From Kitasatospora albolonga (GTDB lineage: Bacteria; Actinomycetota; Actinomycetes; Streptomycetales; Streptomycetaceae), in NCBI GenBank assembly GCA_002082585.1, contig CP020563.1, positions 1,482,001 through 1,546,000 on the forward strand: 64,000 nt of DNA, written 5' to 3'. Position numbers and translations under genes: made by a program. This document shows, piece by piece, positions 19,475 to 30,776 of the stretch. A model generated the notes under the pieces. That model was not told the DNA's origin and ran no database searches. It was given only the letters and a program-made list of their open reading frames with translations. Every line of letters begins with the position of its first letter. Positions within the stretch are counted from its first letter, which is position 1.

Positions 19475-21597
19475 GACGTGCCCCCGTCGTCGTCTTCCAT
19501 GATCTCTCCTGTGGCCGTGTTCACGGCAGGGGCCGCCGGAGCGGCCGAGGCGAGGGCGGCGGCCACCGATTCGGCTGTCCTGCGCCCTATGCCGGGGACC
19601 TCGCAGATCTCTTCGATTGTCGCCTGCCGGAGCTTCTTCACGGAGCCGAAATGCTTGATCAGCGCCTGCTTGCGGGTCTCGCCGAGGCCCGCCACGTCGT
19701 CCAGGGGGCTGGAGCGGACGCGCTTGGCGCGTTTGGAGCGCTGGTAGGTGATGGCGAAGCGGTGGGCCTCGTCGCGGATGCGCTGAAGGAGGTAGAGGCC
19801 CTCGCTGGAGCGGGGCAGGACGACGGGGTCGTCGTCATCGGGCAGCCAGACCTCCTCCAGGCGCTTGGCCAGCCCGCAGACGGCGATGTCATCGATGCCC
19901 AGCTCGTCCAGGGCGCGCCGGGCGGCGGCGACCTGGGGCCGGCCGCCGTCGACCACGACGAGCTGCGGCGGGTAGGCGAACCGCTTGGGGCGGCCGTCGT
20001 CGTCCCGGGGCCCGGTCCCGTCGGCCGGGGAGGCTGCGGTGAGGGCGGGGGCCGGGACGGGGCCGGTGGGGGCGGGGGCGCCGGGGAGCGCCCCGGGGAC
20101 GGTGGGGGCAGGGGCCCTGGGCGCGAAGTCCCCGGGCGCGGCGGGTGCCGTGCCCCCGGGTGCCGCCTCCGGTGTCTGCTCCCACTCCCCCGTGCGCTCC
20201 TTGTCCTGGAGGTAGCGCCGGAAGCGGCGGCCGATCACCTCGTGCATCGAGCGGACGTCGTCCTGCCCCTCGAAGCCCTTGATCTGGAAGCGGCGGTACT
20301 CGCTCTTGCGGGCGAGGCCGTCCTCGAAGACCACCATGGAGGCCACCACGTCGTCGCCCTGGAGGTGGGAGATGTCGTAGCACTCGATGCGCAGCGGGGC
20401 GGTGTCCAGACCGAGCGCCTCCGCGATCTCCTCCAGGGCGCGGGAGCGGGTGGTCAGGTCGGAGGCGCGCTTGGTCTTGTGCAGGCCGAGCGCCTGCTGG
20501 GCGTTGCGCTGGACCGTCGCCATGAGGTCCTTCTTGTCGCCGCGCTGCGGGATGCGCAGGCTGACCTGGGAGCCCCGGCGCTCGGCGAGCCACTGGGAGA
20601 CCGCTTCGGTGTCCTCGGGCAGGGCGGGGACGAGGACCTCCTTGGGGACAGCGTCGCCGCGCTCCTCCCCGTACAGCTGCTGGAGGGCGTGTTCGACGAG
20701 GCCGGAGGTGTCGACCGCCTCGACCTTGTCGGTGACCCAGCCGCGCTGGCCGCGCACCCGGCCGCCGCGCACGTGGAAGATCTGGAGAGCGGCCTCCAGC
20801 TCGTCCTCGGCAACGGCGATCAGGTCGGCGTCGGTGGCGTCGGCGAGGACGACGGCGCTCTTCTCCATGGCCCGCCGGAGGGCCCCGGCGTCGTCCCGGA
20901 GGCGGGCGGCGCGCTCGTACTCCATCTCCTCGGCCGCCTGCGCCATGTCCTTCTCCAGGCGGCGGATGTAGGTGCCGGTGCGCCCGGCCATGAAGTCGCA
21001 GAAGTCCTCGGCCAGCTCCCGGTGTTCCTCGGGGGTGACCCGGCCGACGCAGGGGGCCGAGCACTTGTCGATGTAGCCGAGGAGGCAGGGGCGGCCGGTG
21101 CGGGCGGCGTTCTTGAAGACCCCGGCGGAGCAGGTGCGGACGGGGAAGACGCGGAGCATCAGGTCGACGGTCTCGCGGATCGCCCACGCGTGCCCGTACG
21201 GACCGAAGTAGCGCACGCCCTTCTTCTTGGCGCCGCGCATCACCTGGACGCGGGGGAACTCCTCGTTCAGCGTGACGGCGAGATAGGGATAGCTCTTGTC
21301 GTCCCGGTACTTGACGTTGAACCGGGGGTCGAACTCCTTGATCCAGGTGTACTCCAGCTGGAGCGCTTCGACCTCGGTGGAGACGACCGTCCACTCGACG
21401 GAGGCGGCGGTCGTGACCATCGTGCGCGTACGCGGGTGGAGATGGGCCAGGTCCTGGAAGTAGTTGGCGACGCGCTGGCGGAGGTTCTTGGCCTTCCCGA
21501 CGTAGATCACCCGGCGGTGCTCGTCGCGGAACTTGTAGACCCCCGGGGAGTCGGGGATCTGCCCCGGGCTGGGGCGGTAGCTGGAGGGGTCTGCCAT
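19471..21597 (-). CDS. uvrC: Excinuclease ABC subunit C
   Basis: Dual-incision nuclease of nucleotide excision repair. 708 aa. N-terminal GIY-YIG nuclease ([25 protein letters not shown], residues ~18-44), Cys-rich CSAPCVGRV near 185, UvrB-binding UVR segment near 215, RNase-H-like nuclease core from ~380, and tandem helix-hairpin-helix at the end ([25 protein letters not shown]). A roughly 65-residue Ala/Pro-rich insertion (about residues 467-533) separates the two halves of the RNase-H-like domain and explains the extra length. It is first in uvrC-rapZ-yvcK-whiA. Confidence 0.97.
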   Translation of the reverse strand: MADPSSYRPSPGQIPDSPGVYKFRDEHRRVIYVGKAKNLRQRVANYFQDLAHLHPRTRTMVTTAASVEWTVVSTEVEALQLEYTWIKEFDPRFNVKYRDDKSYPYLAVTLNEEFPRVQVMRGAKKKGVRYFGPYGHAWAIRETVDLMLRVFPVRTCSAGVFKNAARTGRPCLLGYIDKCSAPCVGRVTPEEHRELAEDFCDFMAGRTGTYIRRLEKDMAQAAEEMEYERAARLRDDAGALRRAMEKSAVVLADATDADLIAVAEDELEAALQIFHVRGGRVRGQRGWVTDKVEAVDTSGLVEHALQQLYGEERGDAVPKEVLVPALPEDTEAVSQWLAERRGSQVSLRIPQRGDKKDLMATVQRNAQQALGLHKTKRASDLTTRSRALEEIAEALGLDTAPLRIECYDISHLQGDDVVASMVVFEDGLARKSEYRRFQIKGFEGQDDVRSMHEVIGRRFRRYLQDKERTGEWEQTPEAAPGGTAPAAPGDFAPRAPAPTVPGALPGAPAPTGPVPAPALTAASPADGTGPRDDDGRPKRFAYPPQLVVVDGGRPQVAAARRALDELGIDDIAVCGLAKRLEEVWLPDDDDPVVLPRSSEGLYLLQRIRDEAHRFAITYQRSKRAKRVRSSPLDDVAGLGETRKQALIKHFGSVKKLRQATIEEICEVPGIGRRTAESVAAALASAAPAAPAVNTATGEIMEDDDGGTS

Positions 21598-21651
21598 GTC
21601 TCACACCCTACTTGCGGGGTGTGACAGTGCGTCGTCGTCAGGGTGACCGGT

Positions 21652-21722
21652 GCGCTCCGGGGTGCCGGACCCCGGAGCGCGGCTTCACGGGCGGCCGCTC
21701 CGGGGTGTACGGCCCCGGAGCG
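21652..21722 (-). terminator. Duplicated hairpin terminator
   Basis: Two hairpins share the same GCTCCGGGG/CCCCGGAGC core: 21652-21663 with 21669-21680 (12 bp, 5-nt loop) and 21696-21705 with 21713-21722 (10 bp). They follow the minus-strand gene ending at 21729 and precede uvrC. Confidence 0.75.
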
Positions 21723-21728
21723 CCCCGC

Positions 21729-22622
21729 TCAGGCGTCCGGCGCGGCGCCCTGCCGGGTGCGGTTCCGGTGGCGTACGGCGGCGGCGCCGCAGAGGGCGAG
21801 GGCGAGCAGAGCCCCGGCACCGGCCACCGCGGAAACGGCGGTCAGGGCGGTGTCGGGGGTGCCCGTGCCCGTACCCGCCGCGTTCGCGAGGGCGGGGGCG
21901 TTCTCCGGGGCCGGGGCGGGTGCCCCGGCCGTGTCCGCCGCCGCCCCGGGGCCGTAGCCTCCCGCCTTGCCGGACTTCGCGTATCCGGAGCCGGGCAGCT
22001 TGTCGCCGTACGCCTCCTGAACCCGGGCCCGGTAGGCGGTCAGGGTCGTGCCCTTCGCGCCCACGGCGGCTCTCGCGTCCTCGTCCAGCGGGAGCACCCG
22101 GGAGGCGTCGTGGACGTACCAGGCGTCGATCTGCGGTTCGCGGAAGACCGTGCCGCCGGGGAGCGCGCGGGCCCCCTGCGCGGTGTAGCGGGCCTCGTCG
22201 TCGCCGGTGGCGATGTTCACGACCTGCCACTCCCCGCTCCCGGCGGCCCCGGGGACGGTCCACAGGGACGCCTTCTGTCCGTCCGGGGAGACGGCGGTGG
22301 CGGCGAGGTAGTCCAGGGTGCTGGGGGCCGCTCCCGGCTTCCCGGCGACGAACGCGGCGGAGAGGGTCCGTACGGGGACGGTCCTCGCCTCGATGCGCGG
22401 TGCGGCGGCCGTACGCGCGACCGCTCCCTCCCGGGCGAAGAACCGGGACAGGGTGTCCAGGGTCGCCGGTGCGGAGGCGGCCTCGTGGGCGGCTTCGAGC
22501 GTGGCGGCGGTCAGCTTCGGCGGGGCGGGCGTCCCGTCGGCGGAGGCCACGGGTGCGGCGGCGAGCAGGGCGGTGGCGGCGAGTGCGGTGGCGACGGCGA
22601 GGCGCCGGGTGGTCGCGGTCAT
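21729..22622 (-). CDS. Secreted, membrane-anchored protein of unknown function
   Basis: 297 aa. Signal peptide (RRLAVATALAATALLAAAPVASA, cleaved near residue 26), a soluble extracellular domain of about 200 residues, a Gly/Ala/Pro-rich spacer, and a C-terminal transmembrane helix (TALTAVSAVAGAGALLALAL) followed by a short basic tail (RHRNRTRQ), as in type I anchored proteins. I recognise no catalytic motif. It starts 4 nt after the stop of the papain-like protease gene, so the two are one operon. It may be the cell-surface partner, regulator or substrate of that protease. Confidence 0.75.
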   Translation of the reverse strand: MTATTRRLAVATALAATALLAAAPVASADGTPAPPKLTAATLEAAHEAASAPATLDTLSRFFAREGAVARTAAAPRIEARTVPVRTLSAAFVAGKPGAAPSTLDYLAATAVSPDGQKASLWTVPGAAGSGEWQVVNIATGDDEARYTAQGARALPGGTVFREPQIDAWYVHDASRVLPLDEDARAAVGAKGTTLTAYRARVQEAYGDKLPGSGYAKSGKAGGYGPGAAADTAGAPAPAPENAPALANAAGTGTGTPDTALTAVSAVAGAGALLALALCGAAAVRHRNRTRQGAAPDA

Positions 22623-22626
22623 GTCC

Positions 22627-23244
22627 TCACGCCCCGATCCGGTAGAGCGAGTGGGTCCAGGAGAACTGGTTGTTGTTGACGTACCAGGAGTGGGAGGCCC
22701 AGTTGTAGCGGTCGCTGGAGGGCCACGGGTCGCCCCAGTAGACCCAGCTGTTGGCGTCGTCGTACCCGTAGATGACGTGCATGTGCCCGCCGCCGGAGGA
22801 CCACTGGATACGGGTCTCGATGGGCCGCCGGGCCGATATCTCGCTCTGCACGGTCGGGTAGCGGAGCCAGCCGGTGACGTAACTGCCGGGCCGGACGCCG
22901 GTCCAGGACAGTCCGGTCTGGACGTTGCCGAGGGTGGCCTGCGAGTTGGGGCACTCGGTGTTCTGGTTCCGGTTGAAGGAGGCGTTGCAGAACTGGTTCT
23001 GGGAGTAGTTGCGGCCGAACCAGGCGGCGATGGTGTTGCCGCCGGCCGCCCAGCACCAGTTGCTCTTCTGCTGGGCCTGCATGGTGATGTTGAGGCGCTG
23101 GGCGGCGGCGATGGCGACCCCGCCGTCCCGGGCGGCGGGCTCTGCCGCCGTGGCGGTGGCGGTGGCCGCGGGGACGGCGAGGAGGGCAGCGGCGAGAAGG
23201 GCGGTGAACGACAGCCTTCGGGGGCGGATTCTTCGGTTGCGCAT
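22627..23244 (-). CDS. Secreted papain-like cysteine protease (C39/C70-like)
   Basis: 205 aa. Signal peptide with basic start (RNRRIRPRRLSFTALLAAALLAVPAA) and cleavage near residue 34. The mature domain has the papain-fold triad in order: Cys64 in QKSNWCWAA, His154 or His156 in GGGHMHVIYGY, and Asp172 in YWGDPW. The short domain and the NWCWAA box resemble papain-like peptidases of the AvrRpt2/C70 type, so an extracellular protease is likely. Substrate unknown. A TTGACC/GATCCT promoter lies at 23304-23332. It is followed at once by a membrane-anchored partner gene. Confidence 0.82.
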   Translation of the reverse strand: MRNRRIRPRRLSFTALLAAALLAVPAATATATAAEPAARDGGVAIAAAQRLNITMQAQQKSNWCWAAGGNTIAAWFGRNYSQNQFCNASFNRNQNTECPNSQATLGNVQTGLSWTGVRPGSYVTGWLRYPTVQSEISARRPIETRIQWSSGGGHMHVIYGYDDANSWVYWGDPWPSSDRYNWASHSWYVNNNQFSWTHSLYRIGA

Positions 23245-23303
23245 GGCGTTCCTCCCAAGGCGGGGGGCGGGGATCGGAGGAGCGCGTCCGGACGCTGACG
23301 ATC

Positions 23304-23332
23304 AGGATCGATCGTTGTCCGGAACAGGTCAA
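23304..23332 (-). promoter_or_regulatory. Predicted vegetative promoter of the papain-like protease operon
   Basis: On the minus strand, -35 TTGACC (23327-23332), 17-nt spacer, -10 GATCCT (23304-23309), about 60 nt upstream of the protease ATG. The -35 matches the housekeeping consensus well, the -10 only moderately. Confidence 0.45.
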
Positions 23333-23361
23333 CACGCTTCAATACGGAGTGACATCACGGT

Positions 23362-23459
23362 GTGAACGGCGCGACGCCCGTGTGAACGGCGCAGCCCGGT
23401 CACCTGCTCCCCCGCATCCCCCGGGGGCGGTGTCGCCCCTCCCCCACGTGAACGTTCAC
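23362..23459. promoter_or_regulatory. GTGAAC half-site array upstream of the HTH regulator
   Basis: GTGAAC occurs at 23362-23367 and 23382-23387, within a 13-bp direct repeat spaced 20 bp apart. A perfect 12-bp palindrome GTGAACGTTCAC sits at 23448-23459, immediately 5' of the GGAGG ribosome binding site of the regulator gene. This arrangement suggests an operator, possibly for autoregulation. Confidence 0.45.
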
Positions 23460-23471
23460 CGGAGGCCCGCC

Positions 23472-24398
23472 ATGCGGCAGACCGAGACCGAACTGACGCA
23501 CATCCTGCACACCGGCCCCTTCCATCTCGCCCTGCGCACCGCCCTCTCGGTGCGCGGGCTGCCGCTCCACCGGGTGCAGCACCATCTGGCGCACCGGGGC
23601 GTCAAGCTCGGGGTGACCAGCCTGAGTTACTGGCAGCAGGGCGTACGCCGCCCCCGCCGCCCCGAGTCGCTGCGGGCCGTCCGGGCCCTGGAGGACGTGC
23701 TCGCGCTGCCGGACGACTCGCTGCTGCGGCTGCTGCGGGAGGACGGGGCCGGTGCGGACGGGGAGCGCCCGGCCGCCCGCTCGTACCGCTCGCTGCTGGA
23801 GTCCTCGGGGGCGGTGGAACGGCTGCTGGCGGCGATGGAGTCACCGGTGGACGGCGGGCTCCACACGGTGGACCACCAGGAGCGGGTACGGATCGGGGCG
23901 CGGCGCGAGCTGGCGGCCCGCACCTCGCTCCAGGTCGTCCGCGCGCACCGGGACGGGGTCGACCGCTATCTGGCCATCCACCGCGGCGACGCGGGGTGCG
24001 ACCCGTCGCGGATCTCCGTACGGGCCGGGGAGAACTGCCGGACCGGGCGGGTCCGCTGGGACGCGGAGGCGGGGGTGCTGGTGGCGGAGCTGCTCTTCGA
24101 CACCCGGCTGCGGTCGGGCGAGACGTACCTCTTCGGCTACGGCTTCGAGGACGGTACGGGCGGGGCCGGAGGCGAGTACGTGCGCGGCTTCACCTTCGGC
24201 GGCGGGCACTACGTGCTCCAGGTCGGCTTCGACGAGGCCGCGCTGCCGGTCCGCTGCCGCCGCTTCGAGCAGTCCTCGGCGGGGGCGGCGCGCGCGGCCC
24301 GCCGGGACCTCACCCTGACCGGCCGCCACCGGACGGTGCATGTGGTGGAGGAGGGGGTGCGGCCGGGGCTCGTGGGCATCGACTGGGACTGGGAGTGA
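23472..24398 (+). CDS. Helix-turn-helix regulatory protein, function unknown
   Basis: 308 aa. The N-terminal ~70 residues contain an XRE-like helix-turn-helix (RGLPLHRVQHHLAHRGVKLGVTSLSYWQQG). The rest is a conserved-looking alpha/beta region with no motif I can name. The ATG at 23472 is chosen because GGAGG (23461-23465) is 6 nt upstream, although the frame is open earlier. It is divergent from the secreted protease pair and preceded by repeated GTGAAC half-sites. No operon partner: the next gene is convergent. Confidence 0.7.
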   Translation: MRQTETELTHILHTGPFHLALRTALSVRGLPLHRVQHHLAHRGVKLGVTSLSYWQQGVRRPRRPESLRAVRALEDVLALPDDSLLRLLREDGAGADGERPAARSYRSLLESSGAVERLLAAMESPVDGGLHTVDHQERVRIGARRELAARTSLQVVRAHRDGVDRYLAIHRGDAGCDPSRISVRAGENCRTGRVRWDAEAGVLVAELLFDTRLRSGETYLFGYGFEDGTGGAGGEYVRGFTFGGGHYVLQVGFDEAALPVRCRRFEQSSAGAARAARRDLTLTGRHRTVHVVEEGVRPGLVGIDWDWE

Positions 24399-24407
24399 CC
24401 GCCCCGG

Positions 24408-24455
24408 GGGTGGAGTGGGGTGGCGTGGGCCAGGGATGGGCCGGGGTGGGCCGGG
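24408..24455 (+). repeat. G-run-rich stretch between convergent genes
   Basis: Degenerate GGGGTGGA/GGGGTGGGCC repeats give at least seven runs of three or more G on the plus strand within ~48 nt, between the stops of the regulator and the Rieske gene. It could form a G-quadruplex or assist termination. Confidence 0.5.
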
Positions 24456-24456
24456 C

Positions 24457-24885
24457 TCAGGCTCCCGGGCCCGCGACGAGCTTTCCGCCCTCGGCCGTGA
24501 CCGGGACGGCGGGCAGCGGCACGGTGGCCGGGCCCTGGACGACCTTGCCGGTGGTCGTGTCGAAGCGGCTGCCGTGGCAGGCGCAGTGGCCCTCGGTGCC
24601 CTCGATCTTGGTCAGGACGCAGCCGCCATGGGTGCACTGGGCGCTGAACGCCTTGTACTCGCCCTTCGCCGGGCAGCTGACGACGAGACGCTGCTCACGG
24701 TAGAGCTTGGCGCCGCCGACGGGCACCTCGGAGGCTTCGCCGAGGTCGACGGGGGCGGTGGGGGTGGGCTGCTTGGCGTGGCCGAGCTTGGACTCGGTCG
24801 AGCAGGCGGCCGCTCCCAGCCCGGCGGCACCGGCGAGCGCGGCGCCCTTCAGCACGGTACGGCGGGCGGCGGGCAGGCCGGACAT
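24457..24885 (-). CDS. Rieske [2Fe-2S] protein, TAT-exported lipoprotein
   Basis: 142 aa. Twin-arginine signal (RRTVLKGAALAGAAGLGAAAC) ending in a lipobox cysteine, so probably exported folded and lipid-anchored. The Rieske domain has both ligand boxes, CTHGGC and CACHGSRF (2 Cys + 2 His), and the GPATVPLPAVPV stretch typical of small stand-alone Rieske proteins. Probable electron-transfer role at the outer face of the membrane. The partner is unknown. ATG at 24885 with GGAG upstream. Downstream of uvrA but separated by a terminator. Confidence 0.88.
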   Translation of the reverse strand: MSGLPAARRTVLKGAALAGAAGLGAAACSTESKLGHAKQPTPTAPVDLGEASEVPVGGAKLYREQRLVVSCPAKGEYKAFSAQCTHGGCVLTKIEGTEGHCACHGSRFDTTTGKVVQGPATVPLPAVPVTAEGGKLVAGPGA

Positions 24886-25043
24886 GCGGACTCCACGGGT
24901 CGTTGTTCGGGGTGGTTCGGGCGTCGCCGGGCAGGCGGGGAGAAGGGACGAGGGCCGTGGCCGCTCGTTTCCCCACTCGTTCCCCCCGGTGACGGAACCG
25001 ACGATACCGGCGGGGAACGGACGGCCCGCGGGCGGGCCCGTCA

Positions 25044-25090
25044 CCGCCGACGGCTGCCTCTCCCGTGCGGGGAGGGGCAGCCGTCGGCGG
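25044..25090 (-). terminator. Hairpin terminator of uvrA
   Basis: 21-bp inverted repeat (25044-25064 with 25070-25090, one G-T wobble) with a 5-nt loop. It starts 16 nt beyond the uvrA stop. Confidence 0.8.
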
Positions 25091-25105
25091 CTCTGGGCCG
25101 TCGGC

Positions 25106-28183
<3,078 letters not shown>

Positions 28184-28360
28184 GCCGGTCCGCACCTTTC
28201 TGGAGAGAGACGGGGGAACTGAGCCCCCGTTCCAGGTTATGGGGGGCGCCACAGCGATGGGGGAAGCTTTGTCTCCTCCGAGCGTATAGCACGCACATTC
28301 GATTAACGGTCGCCCTCGGACACCTTCACCCGAACGAGTGGCGGAGCTAGGCTCGGCCGC

Positions 28361-29050
28361 ATGATGGATCATGCGCATGACCTGCAAGCCGTACGCGAAG
28401 CGACCGATCGACTGCTCAGTGCAGCGGGTAAGTGGGACAACGCCGCACTGGCCGAGCCGTCACGGCTGCCCGGATGGAGCCGGGGCCATGTCCTGACCCA
28501 CTTGTCACGTAACGCCGACGCGCTCGGAAATGTTCTCCGGGGGCTGCCGATGTACGCGAGCAGCGAAACCCGGGAGGTCGACATCGAGGCGGGTGCCCCG
28601 CGCCCCCTGGCCGAGCAGCTGGCCGACTTCGAGGAGAGCACGGGGCGCCTCGCGGCGGTGGCGGCGGAACCGGCCGACTGGTCCCGTACCGTCGCCCTCC
28701 GCAACGGAGTGACGGACTCCGCGTCCCGGGTCCCCTTCCGCCGGCTGATCGAGCTGGAGATCCACCACGTGGACCTGGACGTCGGCTACGAGCTGGAGGA
28801 CCTCTCGGCCGACTTCACCGAGCGGGAGATCGCCTTCCTCGCCGACCGCTTCACCGGCCACCCGGCCGTCCCCGCCACCACCGTGACCGCCGAGGACGGC
28901 CGGACCTGGACCACGGGCGGTGGGGCGGACGGCCCGGCCGTGTCGGTACGGGGCACGGCGGCCGATCTCCTCGGCTGGCTGGCCGGCCGCCGCGACGGCT
29001 CCGCCCTGACCGTGACCGGGGGCGCGCTGCCTTCCCTGCCTCCGCTGTAG
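28361..29050 (+). CDS. Maleylpyruvate isomerase-like (DinB/MDMPI fold) protein
   Basis: 229 aa. Begins with the metal-binding four-helix domain of mycothiol-dependent maleylpyruvate isomerases ([20 protein letters not shown], with the first metal His, and later [16 protein letters not shown] with the Glu/His pair), followed by a C-terminal SCP-like domain ([17 protein letters not shown]). Probably a mycothiol-linked thiol transferase or isomerase acting on an unknown substrate. Members of this family near uvrA are common in streptomycetes. Divergent from uvrA. Confidence 0.82.
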   Translation: MMDHAHDLQAVREATDRLLSAAGKWDNAALAEPSRLPGWSRGHVLTHLSRNADALGNVLRGLPMYASSETREVDIEAGAPRPLAEQLADFEESTGRLAAVAAEPADWSRTVALRNGVTDSASRVPFRRLIELEIHHVDLDVGYELEDLSADFTEREIAFLADRFTGHPAVPATTVTAEDGRTWTTGGGADGPAVSVRGTAADLLGWLAGRRDGSALTVTGGALPSLPPL

Positions 29051-29061
29051 GCACTGGCCTG

Positions 29062-29091
29062 ATCCCGTCCCCGCCCCGGCGGGGACGGGAT
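29062..29091 (+). terminator. Hairpin terminator after the MDMPI-fold gene
   Basis: 14-bp perfect inverted repeat (29062-29075 with 29078-29091) with a tiny loop, between two plus-strand genes. It contains both ATCCCG and CGGGAT arms and starts 11 nt past the stop. Confidence 0.7.
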
Positions 29092-29104
29092 TAGGCTGAG
29101 CCGT

Positions 29105-29761
29105 ATGACGTACAGCGGAGCGGTGAAGGTCGGCGGACCGGCGAGCGTGCACGAACTGGCGGATCTGATGATCTCCAAGGTCGCCGTCGGCGCGATGGAC
29201 AACAACGCCTATCTGCTGCGCTGCCGGGCCACCGGAGAGCAGCTCCTGATCGACGCGGCGGCCGAGACCGCGACCCTGCTCTCCCTGATCGGTGACGACG
29301 GGATCGCGTCCGTCGTCACCACCCACCGCCACGGCGACCACTGGCAGGCCCTGGCCGAGGTGGTGGCGGCCACCGGCGCCCGTACGTACGCGGGCCGGTA
29401 CGACGCCGAGGGCATCCCGGTCGCCACGGACGTGCTCGTGGAGGACGGCGACACGATCACCGTCGGCCGGGTGGAGCTGACCGCCCGCCATCTGACCGGC
29501 CACACGCCCGGCTCCATCGCCCTGGTCTACGACGACCCGCACGGGGCCCCGCACCTGTTCACCGGGGACTGCCTCTTCCCCGGCGGGGTCGGCAACACGC
29601 ACGACGACCCCGAGGCGTTCGCAAGCCTTCTCCACGACGTGGAGACGAAGCTGTTCGACCGGCTGCCCGACGAGACCTGGGTCTACCCGGGCCACGGCGA
29701 CGACACGACCCTCGGCGCCGAGCGCCCGCACCTGCCCGAGTGGCGGGCGCGGGGCTGGTAG
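29105..29761 (+). CDS. MBL-fold metallo-hydrolase (glyoxalase II-like)
   Basis: 218 aa. Metallo-beta-lactamase fold with the binuclear metal motif THRHGDHW near residue 76, further ligands in LTGHTPGSIALV (His), FTGDCLFPGGVG (Asp) and YPGHGDDTT (His). This layout is that of glyoxalase II-like thioester hydrolases. A role with mycothiol thioesters is plausible given the mycothiol-type enzyme upstream, but this is inference. ATG at 29105. Confidence 0.88.
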   Translation: MTYSGAVKVGGPASVHELADLMISKVAVGAMDNNAYLLRCRATGEQLLIDAAAETATLLSLIGDDGIASVVTTHRHGDHWQALAEVVAATGARTYAGRYDAEGIPVATDVLVEDGDTITVGRVELTARHLTGHTPGSIALVYDDPHGAPHLFTGDCLFPGGVGNTHDDPEAFASLLHDVETKLFDRLPDETWVYPGHGDDTTLGAERPHLPEWRARGW

Positions 29762-29779
29762 CGGGACGGTCGGCCCAGG

Positions 29780-29853
29780 GGGTGTCAGACCCGGGCACTC
29801 CCGGGAGGGTGTCAGACCCGGGCACTCCCGGGAGGGTGTCAGACCCGGGCACT
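29780..29853. repeat. 27-bp tandem repeat (2.7 copies)
   Basis: Units start at 29780, 29807 and 29834 with exact 27-bp periodicity. The last unit is 20 bp. Each contains GTCAGACCCGGGCACT. It lies between two plus-strand genes and ends 11 nt before the hydrolase start codon, so it occupies that gene's leader or promoter. Confidence 0.9.
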
Positions 29854-29864
29854 AGGGTCGCGGC

Positions 29865-30647
29865 ATGACCTTCACCGTGCCGGAGGCGACCCGCGTCGAT
29901 CTCGATCTCGACGGGCGCCGGCTGTCCTGCCTCGACTTCGGCGGGCCCGGCAGGCCCCTGCTGGCTCTGCACGGCCACTTCTCGGAAGGCCGGACCTTCG
30001 CCCCGCTGGCCCGGGCGCTGGCCCCCGACTGGCGAGTCATCGCCCCGGACCAGCGGGGGCACGGGGAGTCGGACCGCCCGGCGGACTACCACCGCCGGGG
30101 CTATCTCGCGGACGCCGTCGCCGTCCTCGACCGCCTCGGCCCCGGCCCGGTCGTCGTCCTCGGCCATTCGCTGGGCGGCGTCAACGCCTATCAGCTCGCC
30201 GCACGCCATCCGGACCGGGTCCGCGCCCTGGTCGTCGAGGACGTCGGGGCCGTCGTCGAGGGCGATCTGTCCTTCTGCCTCTCCTGGCCCCAACGGGCAC
30301 CGGACCGCGCGGCCCTGATCGAGGGGCTGGGCGGGTCCGCCCCCTATCTGGCCGAGGCGATACGCGCGTACGACGACGGCTGGGGGCTGGCCTTCCACCC
30401 GGAGGACATGGTCGCCTCGCAGCGCCTGCTCCGGGGCGATCACTGGGACGACTGGCTGGCCACGGACTGTCCGGCCCTGCTCGTCCACGGGGCCCGCAGC
30501 GGCACTCTCTCCACCGGGCACGCCGAGGCCATGGCGGAGCGCCGCCCGCACACCCGCCTGGTGCACCTGCCCACCGGGCACACGGTCCACGAGACCGATC
30601 CCGAGGGCTTCGCCACCGCTGTCCGCGCGTTCCTCGCCGACCTTTGA
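29865..30647 (+). CDS. Alpha/beta hydrolase
   Basis: 260 aa, single alpha/beta-hydrolase domain. Oxyanion region LLALHGHFSEGRTF near residue 35, PDQRGHGESDRP near 62, nucleophile elbow GHSLGG with Ser102, and a catalytic His near residue 239 in LPTGHTVHETDP. It lacks a signal peptide, so it is cytoplasmic. Substrate not predictable. Its leader consists of the 27-bp tandem repeats. Convergent with terC across a strong terminator. Confidence 0.88.
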   Translation: MTFTVPEATRVDLDLDGRRLSCLDFGGPGRPLLALHGHFSEGRTFAPLARALAPDWRVIAPDQRGHGESDRPADYHRRGYLADAVAVLDRLGPGPVVVLGHSLGGVNAYQLAARHPDRVRALVVEDVGAVVEGDLSFCLSWPQRAPDRAALIEGLGGSAPYLAEAIRAYDDGWGLAFHPEDMVASQRLLRGDHWDDWLATDCPALLVHGARSGTLSTGHAEAMAERRPHTRLVHLPTGHTVHETDPEGFATAVRAFLADL

Positions 30648-30697
30648 CGGTTCCCCCCTCGCGGGGCTCTGGCGGGAGCACGTACGCCTATACGCAC

Positions 30698-30740
30698 AGC
30701 GGCCGGGACGGGCGGCTCTCGCCGTTCCGTCCCGGCCGCT
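30698..30740. terminator. Bidirectional hairpin terminator
   Basis: Perfect 14-bp inverted repeat (30698-30711 with 30727-30740) with a 15-nt loop, between the convergent hydrolase (+) and terC (-) genes. Confidence 0.8.
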
Positions 30741-30776
30741 GCCGGTGGGTCCCTGTGCCGCCCGGGCGGCCCGGGA

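Noticed and set aside
21643..22679. Plus-strand genes opposite the membrane-anchored protein
   Set aside because: Arg/Gly/Pro-rich antisense frames with no start signals. The minus strand has a signal peptide, a transmembrane anchor and operon spacing.
28283..28310. LexA/SOS box upstream of uvrA
   Set aside because: Only a TCGAA half-site resembles the actinobacterial box; the second half does not match.
29780..29853. Possible CRISPR array
   Set aside because: The units are contiguous, without unique spacers, and no cas gene is nearby. It is a minisatellite.
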